Assembly: GCA_035235625.1 (NCBI GenBank)
Contig: CP141150.1
Coordinates: 29,156,756 to 29,220,755, forward strand
Source: Saururus chinensis
Lineage: Eukaryota > Streptophyta > Magnoliopsida > Piperales > Saururaceae
Reading direction: 5' to 3'
DNA length: 64,000 nt
In this document: positions 1 through 10,912 of the stretch, one piece after another
Position numbering within the stretch: position 1 is the first letter of the stretch
Layout of the letters: each line of letters begins with the position of its first letter
Program-made: the position numbers and the translations under genes
Notes under the pieces: generated by a model
Told to the model about the DNA's origin: nothing
The model's input: the letters and a program-made list of their open reading frames with translations, nothing else
Database searches by the model: none

Positions 1-263
1 GGTGGGAAGCTTCTTCCCTTACTTCTTCAATCCCTTTTTATATCATGGAGCTCCCGTTTAGACCACGGTAAACCCAATTGACTAGCCAATGAGTCTACAA
101 TTGTTTGTTCTTCGCCATCTTTGTTTGGTCTTCAGAGTCAAGTTATGGCCTAGCTCACGCTAAAAGATGATCTAAGACATTGGTGATAGCTTCCAATAGG
201 TATCATCTTATGTTATTCTATTTTTAAAGTTGTTGCTCTCATGCAATTTCATCATCAAATAGT
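1..263. other. Upstream flank of the LRR receptor kinase pseudogene
   Basis: No open reading frame or RNA gene is evident. By position it would be the former promoter and 5' leader of the pseudogene that starts at 264. I saw no convincing TATA box. Confidence 0.3.
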
Positions 264-1890
264 TTGGCAACCATGGACGGTATGAAGCTTGTTCCCATGC
301 TTCTTCAAGCCATTTTTTTCTTCTTGTCATGTGAGTCCGCCACCCCACTTACCACAAACGAAACCGATCGCCTTGCTCTCCTGCATTTAGGGATCAGATT
401 GTTAGTGACCCTGTGCAAGCCTTGGCCTATTGGAACCACTCCCACCACTTTTGCCTCGATTGGTGTCTCATGTGATCACTAGTGTCAGCGAGTCACACGC
501 TTAGATCTATCGGGCTTTTTTTTAAAAGGGTACACTATCACTTCATATTACAAACCTCACCTACCTTAGGCACCTCAACCTTACAAATAACCAGCTTCTA
601 GGTAATATCCCTGTGGAGCTTGGATGTCTAAAGAGCTTAACCTTCTTCTCTGTGGGTAGAAATAAAATATCAGGCACAATTCCCAATTCAATTTCAAACC
701 TTTCTTCAATAGAAAGTTTTGATATATCTGATAACTTTATTGCGGGAAGGCTTCCAGTGAATATTGGGCTTTTGCTTCCCAATCTTCGAACTATTCAGGC
801 GGATTCAAATTGGTTAACAGGGCAAATTCCGATTTCTCTTACCAATGCTTCTCATATTTCATATATTTCTTTAAGTTATAATGCTCTTAGTGGACGTATT
901 CCAGAAAGTTTTGGAAGATGTATGGAGCTTGAATATCTATTACTAGACTACAACCAACTTGGGAGCAAGGGGAAATATGATGACATGATGCTTCTTGCAT
1001 CCTTGGCCAACTGCTTAGCACTATCTACATTAATTCTTAATGAGAATTACCTTGGTGGTTCACTCCCCAACTACATAACCAACATCTCAACAAGATTAAG
1101 GGACTTTCGTGTTGAAGGAAACCAAATCTATGGAAACATCCCTAATGGAATTGGGAATCTTATCAACCCCAATATATTAGTTTTGGGGGAAATTTTGTTG
1201 ACAGGAGGTATTCCTGATGGAATTTCGAATCTTACCAAGCTCAATATATTGGGTTTGACGAACAATTTGTTGACAGGAGATATTCCAAATGGAATGGGGA
1301 ATCTTATCAACCTCAATAGATTGGGTTTGGGGAACAATTTGTTGACAGGAGGTATTCGAGATGGAATCCGAAGCTTGGGCAATCTGTCGAATAAATTTAT
1401 TGGTACCATAACTCCACTACTTCTTAATCTCATGTACACATTCATTTACATCAACTTCTCTCATAATAATCTCTCGGGTCCCCTATTGATACCTCTGCCT
1501 CCAACCGATCCAACCGAGAATTCGGGTCTCCAAATCTTCGATATGTCCTACAACAGATTGTATGGCTCTATACCAGAATTTCCAGGAGCTTTTGTTGACC
1601 TGCAGATTCTTGATTTGTCCTCCAACGATTTCGAAGGTGAAGTACCAAACAAAGGAATTTTCAGAAGTCTAGGTGTAGATATTTTTTTGGGAAACAATAA
1701 CGTTTGTGGGGGCCTTCCAAAACTAAAATTACCAGCATGCCCCAATCATCCATTGAAGAAATATAGGAGAAACATAGCAAGTTGTTGGTTCTCAAAATAA
1801 TAGCACCTGTGGTTATTGGCGTTCTTATATGTGCAATTGCCCTATCATGCTTCTATCATTGGAAAGGAAAGTCCAAGGAGAGGTCTTTCT
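264..1890 (+). pseudogene. LRR receptor-like kinase pseudogene (ectodomain and membrane span only)
   Basis: The family consists of plasma-membrane receptors with an LRR ectodomain, one membrane helix and a cytoplasmic Ser/Thr kinase; the style here resembles LRR-XII (EFR/Xa21-like). Visible parts in order: a signal-peptide-like hydrophobic N-terminus (264 on), an LRRNT-like start (NETDRLALL, then a VSCDH ending), many 24-residue LRRs of the form LxxNxLxGxIPxxIGNL (about 613-1680), a C-terminal cap (CGGLPKLKLPAC, near 1705-1740) and a membrane helix (VIGVLICAIALSCFYHW, about 1800-1860). Breaks: an in-frame TAG at 481 where Cys-Gln is expected, a frame change in the first LRRs (about 515-610), and another just before the membrane span (about 1775-1785). 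The reading then stops after a short basic stretch and copia sequence begins, so the whole kinase domain is missing. It cannot encode a working receptor kinase. Confidence 0.85.
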
Positions 1891-3097
1891 CTATTTCATT
1901 GGAAAGGATTTGTTCAACCTCTCCTTCAGATTTGCAATCATGGTGCTATCCTTCCCTACCATCAACATAACATAAAGTAATAAAATAATAAAATCATTCT
2001 CACCAAACTGTTTGATGAACACACAATGATCGAAAACATATTTCTTGTAGTCATTTCTTTCCATGAGAGATTTGAATTTCTTGTACCATTACATAGGAGC
2101 TTGTTGAAGGTCATACAAGCTCTTCTTCAATCTGCACACCATTTATTTCTTTTTCTTTACTTCAAAACCTTCAGGTTGCTTCATGTAAATTATTTCATAC
2201 AAATCACCATGAAGAAAATGAGTCTTCACATCTAATTGTTCAACCTCCAAGTTGATACTTGTAGCTAATGCTCGAACAACTCTAATTAAAAACATTTTCA
2301 CTATCGAAGAAAAGATTTCATCAAAATTAATTCATTTCTTCTGTCCAAAGCCTTTCACTACTAACCTTGCCTTATATCTTGGTTGTAAATTGTTCTCATC
2401 ATGCTTAATCCGGTAGACCCACTTATTCTTTAATGCTCTCCTCCCTTTGGAAAGATCCACAAACTCATAGGTGTGGTTGCCATGCAAGGACTTCATCTCA
2501 TCTTGCATGACTTTCATCCATTTCTCCTTCTCACTATGAGCTTTTGTTTCACTAAATTTTTTTGGCTTTCCGCTTTCAGTGATTGTCACATATTCTGATG
2601 ATGGATATTTGGTGGAGGAAACTGGTTCGTGAGTGGATCTCCTCACATTTGTTGGTTGTCCTTGTTTAGAAGCCTCTTGTTCATGTTCAATACTATCATC
2701 ATCAAAATAATCATTATTATTCTCATTAATAATCTCATCCTCACCTCCATTGTTACTAGGCAAAGATGTTGGTTCTCAAATCTCTGACTCTTTATCCTGA
2801 GTCACCTCATTTCTCTAAACTGAGGTTGATAGTTCATTTACTCTTACAAAAGCATCCTGCGTTTTCTTCTGAATAACTTCATCTTTTCCAAAACCCTTAA
2901 CTGTTTGATCCTCTCTGAAAACAACATCTCTGCTACGAATCAATTTCATATTCTTCGGATCTCACAATTTGTATCCAAACTTGTCATTTCTATAACCCAG
3001 AAATATGCACTCTATAGATTTTTTATCTAACTTAGCCATTTGTTCTTTAGGCACATGTCCAAATGCCATTAAGCCTTCCAAAAGGTTAAACTCTCCT
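1891..3097 (-). mobile_element. Ty1/copia retrotransposon remnant (integrase C-terminus and reverse transcriptase N-terminus)
   Basis: Read on the minus strand from 3090 to about 1895, this is copia polyprotein. It begins with the integrase C-terminal segment (FGHVP..., CIFLGYRNDKFGYKL), passes through an acidic linker (2763-2560), and enters reverse transcriptase (EKWMKVMQDEMKSL, KNKWVYRIKHD, RYKARLVVKGF at 2332-2520; then the QLDVKTHFLHGDL and PEGFEV equivalents to about 2150). Several in-frame stops (near 2970, 2800, 2780 and 2333) and a frameshift break it. The catalytic YVDD region near 1950 reads YVDG and is followed by a small deletion. Gag, protease, most of integrase and RNase H are absent. 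Clade is uncertain; it resembles Tork/Retrofit types. The left end is fused to the LRR receptor kinase pseudogene. Confidence 0.85.
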
Positions 3098-3576
3098 TGT
3101 TACAAATAAACATTTTATCACAAAGATAAACAAAACATAGAGTATGAAAAATCTGTAGAAGTCTCCGGCATGGATCTGACGGAACAATCAACAATTGAAG
3201 ATCCAGAACGAATCACAATCAACAATCTTCCTCTTCGCACCAACCCTAGTCTTCTCTTTTTCTCCCCTTACGCAAAAAGATGCACCCTTGAAAACTCTTA
3301 AAACTAATATGAAAACGGGATGGAAATGACAAGAATATCTCCCTCTCCAGCATCATTCGCCGACACCAAAATCCTCTCACAGTTGCCCCTTTGAACTACT
3401 GATGTCTTTTTTTTTTTTTTCTATTTCACGCACACTCCAAAAAAAACCCGTCTAGCCCCTTTTTGCATTTTTTACTTCTGCACATTCAGAAAACCTGCTT
3501 GCAGGTTTCCTCACTTATCATGTCTCATGGGTTGGGCCCACTCATGGGGTGGACCCCAATCCCACAACATATAACA
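3098..3576 (-). repeat. Long terminal repeat of the copia remnant
   Basis: This 479-bp segment starts TGTTACAAATA and ends ACATATAACA, so TGTTA/TAACA inverted ends frame it. It directly abuts the copia pol fragment on the side expected for a 5' LTR in minus orientation, but primer-binding site, gag and most of integrase are missing between them. No TSD is apparent (CTCCT on the left, TCAAA on the right), which fits a truncated element or an internal deletion. Confidence 0.6.
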
Positions 3577-6320
3577 TCAAAATTGAGCATAACAGTATAG
3601 CGTAGATAACTATACATCAACAAAACAAAAATAGAAGGTCCCAGATAAGTGAAAAGATGAACAAAAGGAATGGTACCTCTGTTGGGGACAATGACCATGA
3701 TGAGCTCCCACAACCACAGACCTCGACCAACTAATGAACAACATACTAACACACAAAGGAGGACCAAAAAATCCCCAAACCCTTAAAAATGGGAACTTGA
3801 CACAAGAAAAACAAGAAGAAGCCCAAAAGGCCATATCTTTAGCATGAAGTAGGAGCCCCTTCACCAAAAAAAGTAGAAGGTGGGGAGGAGGGGAAAATAA
3901 TAGAAGAGGTGATGATAGACAACAAGTGGGTAAATGAGTAAGCATGGAGAGAAAAAAAAGAACATAGCTCGAAAAAAAAGTGGGAGGAAGATGTTTAAAC
4001 CTCTAGAGCATTAAAGGGGGAAAGAGGACCAGATTTGCAAGAAGAGTGAAAGACTTGGGAGGAAAGGAATGTCCGGGAAGAGGAGGAGATGGTGAGCCAA
4101 CCCGGGCTGAAGGTGGGTGGCCAACCTTTCAAGCCAACTTGATCGGGTCCCAGAATCTTCTTGAACACTAATTCAAATTTGCCTCAGAGGACCTTTCAGG
4201 ATCTCCATAGAGTTTCTTGTCTTGGCTGGCCACAACATATATACTCTCAGTCAAATTTATACGACAGAAGACCCCAACATGTGTTTTTGCTCCTTCGAAA
4301 AATGTCAAATGCAAATGACACACTTGAGGAGTTTTTCACTCAGGATCATACTTGATATTCAAAAATACAAAAGAATATACTTCTGGCTAAGTAAGACAGG
4401 CATTTTTGTAGTACATCTTTAAAGATAGTAGATTCAATCTTATGAACTCTTAATAAGTAGTGAATTAATTCTCCTCCCCCTCCACCACCATAACCTCTTG
4501 CTCCATCTACTTCTCTTACTTGAGCAAAATCTAAACTTATTTATGGCTCTTTTGAGGAAATAGTTGGAATGTTGTTTGAAAATTTTAGGTTGTACTATTT
4601 TTATCTTGGCAGTTTTGAAAATTCCAGGCGTACGAACATGTCTAACTAACTCAATTCAAACTTAAACTAGGAAGACCCAACTCAAAATTCAAAATTGATA
4701 AGTTCAATCAAATTAAAAGAGATGAGCAACTTGACTTGAATTGGCTCAATTTAGGGAACACTCTACTCAATCTTGACTCAAAGCTTGGCTTAATCTCTGC
4801 CTCTAAAGTAACTAGTAATAAATAATTATTATTATTATATTAATTCTGGGACATTTATAAATTGATTTCTTTCTTTTTTTGGTTGGTTAATCCAGTTCAT
4901 GTGGTACAGGGACAATTATAAATGGATTTCTTTGTTCTTTTTTTTTTATTTATAAAAATGAATGAATTTCCTTGGTGATAGTCTCATTAAATATATTATA
5001 AAGGTTGTCTTACTACCAGAGTTTCTTCCCTTCTTGCGATTGCACTCAAATTTCTGTTGATTCAAACCCAACTGCATGAATTACAAGTTATTTGATAATG
5101 AAACCGCTGATATAGATAAAGATAGCTCATAATTGCCTTTTTATGTGGGGTGCCCCAGTTAAACTCATAATTCCAACAGGTTTCAGGAATCAGAAACTAT
5201 TTTTTCGTCGGTTTGCTCCTCCACATGGGTTCCATCTTGATGTACTTTGCTTGTGGCTGGAACCTATTGCGTTCTTAGAAGATTTCATTGCAGAGGGTCT
5301 TTGTTGCTTATTGATATTCACTTCCCCTGGTTCATCACTTGATTCACTTCCATAGTCAATGAGATTCCTTTGCGCCTACCATGTACATAGTTAATGGCCG
5401 TAAACAAGTTTCATGTATATATACTCCAAATGCACATGCATTTGTCATGGATATGTCTTCAAGGATAATCCGGGCAAACTCCTTCACCCTTCATAGTCAA
5501 GATCAGTGCCAATTAAGAGGCAGTTGGTATTCTGATTGAAAAGAAAAAATGTTGAGCACTGCAGCACGCACTTGCATGCCGTTAAAAGAAGTTGCACATG
5601 TCCTTAGTCATTGCCGTAGAAGACGAGGAAGACAACAAATCAATAAAAAAAAAGATGTGTCCTGACCGGGCTTCCTGAGCAGAGCGACCGCTTACATAGC
5701 ATGGAACATAAAGGGTAACTTATTATTTATGTACAATTACCCTCTTATGTACTATGTTTAGAGCCCTATATAAGCTAGTCATAGGACTATGGTCACAATT
5801 GGTAAAAAAATATTTTTAGATAAATAATACAACCTGTAAGTTATATTTCTTTCTTAGGATAAGATTCTTGTCTTTTTGCCTAGCATAAGCAGCAATTTTT
5901 ATCACAAGTTCCATACTGGTGTGAGGGCGTCATATGTATTTTTTATGTTTCATACTTATAATGAGCCTAGCATAAAGAATGTATGGGAGCCATCCAAAAT
6001 ATTGATGGTACACATGTTAGAGTACGTTAACATCAAGGCCAATTGTGCTAACATGTGTTACTATATATGTCATCGATTTTCTAGATAGACGGTTTCCATG
6101 CATTCTTTACTCTAAGTTCACTATTAGTAAGGAGCATAGAAAATGTTTTCGAGGGAATCATAGCGGAAGCCTGTCAAATAGTTGCTTGTTAGATTTTTTT
6201 TTCCTTATAAAAGTTTAACAAATTTTAGTGAAAAATAGTAATATTATAACTTTGCCAACGACATCTTTATGAAAGCCTACAGTGGTTCTAACATGGAAAG
6301 TTCGCTCGCCCTTTTATATT
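3577..6320. other. Gene-free AT-rich interval
   Basis: I found no supported gene. Open frames here are short (up to about 110 codons), have no recognisable domain, and mostly reflect low-complexity purine- or pyrimidine-rich DNA (3840-4090 is A/G-rich). A TATA-like CCCTATATAAGC at about 5761-5775 could belong to a decayed LTR promoter, but no LTR ends were found around it. Confidence 0.4.
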
Positions 6321-6480
6321 AATGTCATTGTAACGTTTACTTTCACATGTCAAAACTCTATTTTATCATTTTAACACTATTGATGAGTAGGGTCCAAGAA
6401 AAAAAGCCTCACTCATCAATAGTATCAAAATGATAAAGTTGATTTTTAACCTGTGAAAGTTAACTACGATAAGGCATGTC
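6321..6480. mobile_element. Hairpin MITE-like element
   Basis: Two arms of about 68 bp (6321-6388 and 6411-6479) are inverted, imperfect copies of each other. The best block is TTTATCATTTT(A/G)A(C/T)ACTATTGATGAGT, and the outer parts share an ACTTTCACA(T/G)GT block. A 22-bp spacer forms the loop. This is the shape of a small non-autonomous DNA transposon or foldback MITE. I could not identify a TSD or a superfamily. Confidence 0.45.
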
Positions 6481-7689
6481 CATGGCCGTCCATTTTCATG
6501 TAGACTAATGTGTTTGACAGTCTGTATATGTATGTGATGGATACGAACAAAATGAATGTGAAAGTTTGACATTAGACTACTTTGTTCTCAAATTAAGGGT
6601 GGTTAAGAAAAAAATGATTAAAAATAAGATAATGATAATAGGATGGTCTCACCTAATAAATAGATAATAATATTATTAAAAAATGTAAAAATATGACATG
6701 TAATTTTCATAATATTTTTACAAAGGCTAACTATGTGATGTAGGATAGTAATTTAGTACTAATTAAAAATAATAACAATAAATTATATATAGTTGCCTAA
6801 CACGGATGGCTACGATCATAGACCTTATATCATGGTTCACCATCTTGGATCTGAGTCTCGTCTTTGTGAGCCAAAGAGATGAAATATTAGAGGGATTGTA
6901 CAAAATGATCACAATCGTCGAGGTGATCATAAAAAATTTGTCAACACATATATTTCTCAATGTGAGTATATATTATCATCTATAATATATTGATACTAAT
7001 ATTAAATAATTGTAAACTTATGAGAATATAACAAAAATTATGCAAAGTAAATAGAAAATATGATATTTAATGTTGATGTAGAATGAAAATGAATATGGTC
7101 ATTGTTTATGTAGAAAACCGAAACCAACTTAGATACACGATCTAGGAATTAGTAAACCTAATGATATAAGACCAAGAAATGATTTAATTAGAAAATCTAA
7201 TGATATTCAAATGCCTCCTCTGTCTCCAACTTTCTTCTTCTTTGTGACGGTTGGATTGCTTAACTGGTCATGACTCATGATCAGAATCCTATGTGGCATG
7301 AGTAAAATCATCTTTCTTAGTAAAGGCCAAAAGAGTCATGTTAAATCTTTTACTTTGATTAGCCTCATTCCCTCTGAGAGTATCTTTTCCACTATTATTT
7401 CTTAATCTATTCCATTGTTATTGTCTTTATCATTAGTAGCACTATCATTATTGGACTCTATATACATGTGAGATCCCTTGGCTATTGAAGTGGAGCATAT
7501 AAGCTAATCCTCTTGTTAGGAGTAGGAAGTGGAGTTGAGCATTAAATTGAATGACACAAGAACAAAAACATAAAAAGTGGGAAGATAAGAAATTATTACT
7601 TGTCATAAACATTTAAAAAATAGGGAAGAAGACTGATATGACATATCTCCTTATAGAGTTGAATGATTACATAAAATCATCAAAAATTG
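6481..7689. other. Gene-free AT-rich interval
   Basis: No coding region, RNA gene or repeat structure could be supported. Open frames are below 70 codons and without recognisable motifs. Confidence 0.35.
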
Positions 7690-8235
7690 AATAATTACAA
7701 CATTAAGGTAGTGTTTTAAAACTTGGCCCAACCACTAACCCGAATTGGTTGCGGGTCAACCCAATCTAACCATGGTTCAACCGTGGGTTGACCCGTTTAT
7801 GACATCATTAAATAAAATAAATTATTTTTTTATAAATTTTATAATTTAATAATAGTCAAATAACAAATATATCACAAAATAATGAAAGAGCAGTTGGTTA
7901 AGGCGCCTTATAAAACCTATATGTTTTGCTCATGTATCTATTAATAGTTTATAAATATTTACTTATAAACATAATAATCCATCGCAGCCCAATTGGTAGC
8001 GGCCCAACTATTTAGAGTCTTGTGTTTGAATCTCACCGTACAAAATTGTAAAAATTTTTGTATAATCTATTTTGAACCGGACCTAGCCTGGTGTACCGGG
8101 TTACTAATTCAACTAGCCGGATCAGTGTGACCTGACTGGATCAAGCTAACCCGGTAATTTGAACAAACCAGCCCGTTTTATGTGCTGGTTTCAATTAAAC
8201 CCAATTCAAACTGGCTGGGCCGGTTCGGGTAGCGA
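7690..8235. mobile_element. Non-autonomous DNA-transposon-like element with a tRNA-like core
   Basis: The left end (GTGTTTTAAAACTTGGCCCAA followed by GGGTCAACCC-type blocks) and the right end (GGGCCGGTTCGGGT) carry the GGTTCAACCC/CCGGTTCG-rich sequence seen in plant MITE families. Within it, 7985-8035 reads like a degenerate tRNA: an A-box-like CCCAATTGGTAGCGG and, about 35 bp on, a B-box-like GTTTGAATCTC. A second A-box-like string lies at 7887-7905. Termini and TSD are not resolved. Confidence 0.35.
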
Positions 8236-8289
8236 ATCTCTTCGAGAAGTCACTCCTAGCATAATTGAAAGAAAATTTTAAATTTTCAT

Positions 8290-9126
8290 TTCAGTTTTTG
8301 AAACATTTCAACCTGTTTGGAAACCGCCCCTCAAAATCACCTTCCCCTTCCATCTTTAGAAAGGCCGGAAATGCCGCTACTTCACCGACTTTGTCCCTTT
8401 CTAGGAACAAATGTTGCTTCTTTGTCAGGGTAGGGTCTGTAGGGAAGGGTGGAGTCGGTGATGCACTACAGAGGTGCAGAGATGGGCGAAGCTAGGCAGA
8501 GGCAAGCGGAGCAGGATGAATCTGGGAGGAGGTTGGCAAAGCAGAGCAGAAGCAGGCGGTTCTGGGCTGAGCTGGGTAGAGAGGCATGCGGAACTGTACT
8601 AAGTCGGGCATCGGCTAGTGGAGCAAAGGCAGCCTGAGGCTGGCGAAGTATGGTGGAATCGGATTGAAGCCAGCGGAGCAAGGCGGAGTCAAACTGAGGC
8701 CGGCGGAGCAGGGCTAATTGTACGAATTCAAGCTTCTGCTTCATTGGCGACGAACGGGCATCGGCAAGCGGAGCAGGGAAGAGTTGGGCTGAGTCCAGCG
8801 AAGCTTGGTGGAGTCGGACTGAAGCCAACGGAGCAGGGCAGAGTCGGACTGAGACCAGTGGAGCAGCGCAAAATCGGATTGAGGCCGGCGGACCAAGGTG
8901 GAGTCGAACTGAGGCCAGTGGAGCAAGGCAGAGTCAGATTGAGGCGAACGGTACGAAATCAACCTTCTACTTAACTGGCGACGGAGAAAAGGGAAAGTTA
9001 ACAAAGCGAAGGGGCTCTTCCCTTAATTTTGAAAACCCACCACCAAGCGGGTTTCGGGGCGTTTGTGTCCCCAATTTTGAAAAATGTGTATATTTTTTTT
9101 TTAAAAGGTGCTCCCAAACACCCTCT
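8290..9126. mobile_element. Probable DNA-element shell around a minisatellite
   Basis: The left side near 8310 reads CTGTTTGGAAACCGCCCC and the right side near 9110-9126 reads as the reverse complement of GAGGGTGTTTGGGAGCACC. Such (C/T)TGTTTGG ends are common in plant hAT/Harbinger-like elements. The GC-rich interior (8440-8990) contrasts with the AT-rich flanks. No TSD was found, so the element call is tentative. Confidence 0.3.
8652..8956 (+). repeat. 30-bp minisatellite in two blocks
   Basis: The unit resembles GGWGGAGTCGGACTGAGGCC plus AGYGGAGCAR (30 bp). Two units occupy 8652-8711 and six consecutive units occupy 8777-8956. Each block is followed by the same type of trailer (TACGAATTCAAGCTTCTGC... 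at 8718 and TACGAAATCAACCTTCTAC... at 8951), so there is a higher-order repeat as well. Because 30 is divisible by three, frames stay open on both strands (118 codons +, 120 and 87 codons -). These are not supported as genes. Confidence 0.75.
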
Positions 9127-10912
9127 AAGAAAATTAGGGATCTATTTAATTAAAATATTTTAAGACATTATAATCTGCAAGCGGGAAAAAAATCTGCAAC
9201 CTCCAGCCTGCGGGAAAAAAACTTCTGGACTTCTGGGCAATTGAAGCTTCTGCTGTGATTTTTTTTTGTATGTGTGAGGGCTTCAATCAATACACTTCAT
9301 CTCTTTATTTTTGACTTCTTTGCATTAAATTTGTTAGTTTATCTCTTGAACTTTGGTTTAGTTTTTTTAATATATGTTCTGTTTTGATTTCCAGTTCTGC
9401 TCTGTTTAATTTGATTTGACTCTTTTGATTTGCATTCTATCTATTTGGTTAATATTGATTGAACATGTTCTGTTTGTTTGATTCATTGTAAACTGCCACT
9501 AATTTGTTTATGGAATCAATTGGAATAACACATTGAAAATTTTGGACATACTTAGGATTTAGAGCAATATGTGTAAGTTAAAGTTCCCATAGCATGTAGT
9601 TATCGGTTTGGAGGAATCCATTTCCATGATTGTAGAAACCTCACTCAGATCCTGTGATGATCAAATTAGTCTGTTTCTTTTTTTCTGGCCTAGATTTTTC
9701 GTTTCAAAAGTTAATAAAGAATTATTGACTAGGAACCACTAATTGGTTGTGTATTTAGAATCTATGCTGATGCAAATAAGAAGCAACTCAGGATGAATTA
9801 AATCTTTTCAGTTTGTGTGGTTAATTTGGTCTATAATTATAGTTGGGAACTATAATTTGTTTTTGTTGACCTCTCCATTTTTTCATGAGTTTTTTGCCTT
9901 GTCCATTGGTAGGTCCTACATATATATTCCTGGTCTAGAATTTCAAGAAATAAATATGCAAGATGAACGTTTGATAGGATTTGTTTAGTTTGAAGCCATT
10001 ATTATTATGTTCTAAATCTTTCATTTCCCTCTTATAATATGTGAGAGTTTAATATATGTATGAATGACGTAGTGAATCACTAGATTATTCTTAATGACTG
10101 CCCCCATAATACATGCATGTGTCAAATCTTACTTATTAACTTTTTCCTTGATATTTACATTGAATAACTCTCCTATGATAAACTGCAATAAAATCCCCTA
10201 GAAACAGCCATGCCAAATTCATTAAATTATAAAAACTATGCCTATTTCTTGCATTGAACATTTCTCTATCTATAAATTAACTACAGCCGCATGATTTAAT
10301 TTAATCTTCTTCTTAATGTATATGATTAACTAATAAATTAACCTTCACTAAGGTGATATTCGTGCTTGATATGTTCTCATCTTGTAGCCAATATCCTTCA
10401 GGCCACTTCGTGACAAAGGGGCCTAAATTAAGCATTGGGAAAACATCATTTGCTATGAAACTGCCCATCAGTAAGATCCATTTATCTAGCTGGGATTGCG
10501 TTGGAAAGCAATTTCCTAACTTTTTCCTTACCGAAAGGGGTTTATTCGGGTTGGTCTTTTTGGATTGGGGTCGCAATCAAATGGAGATGGGCTTGAATGG
10601 GTGGTGGTATCAGCAATTATTGGAGGTGGATAGAATAAAATGCATAGTTTCACACTCTTATCCTAATGAAAAACATCTCTTGGAAGAGATGAAAGTCACA
10701 GAGGAAGATGCAAAGAAGTTACCCAACCACTATTTCCTTATCAAGATGCCTTTTTCTCAGGTTGGGGTCTCACTTACATGGGCTTGAATGGTTGGTGGAA
10801 TCTTTATTTATTGGAGGTATATATGTTGGAGAAAAACAATTAGCGTTCACTGAGCAGAGTCTTTGGTGCTATTTTCTCCCATCCTTGATTTGTTGATCTT
10901 CAACTCAGAGCC
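9127..10912. other. Upstream region of the CNL immune receptor gene
   Basis: AT-rich sequence with no supported gene. A 144-codon frame at 10353-10787 has no recognisable domain and is judged fortuitous. Two diverged direct repeats lie at about 10562-10630 and 10761-10818 (shared GGGCTTGAATGG and TTATTGGAGGT). The promoter and 5' leader of the immune receptor gene must lie here, but no start site can be assigned. Confidence 0.35.

Noticed and set aside
8466..9004. Open frames of 118, 120 and 87 codons
   Set aside because: Produced by the 30-bp minisatellite, whose unit is a multiple of three, so all frames without a stop in the unit stay open.
10353..10787. 144-codon frame upstream of the CNL gene
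   Set aside because: No recognisable domain; includes part of a diverged direct repeat; lies where the leader or promoter should be.
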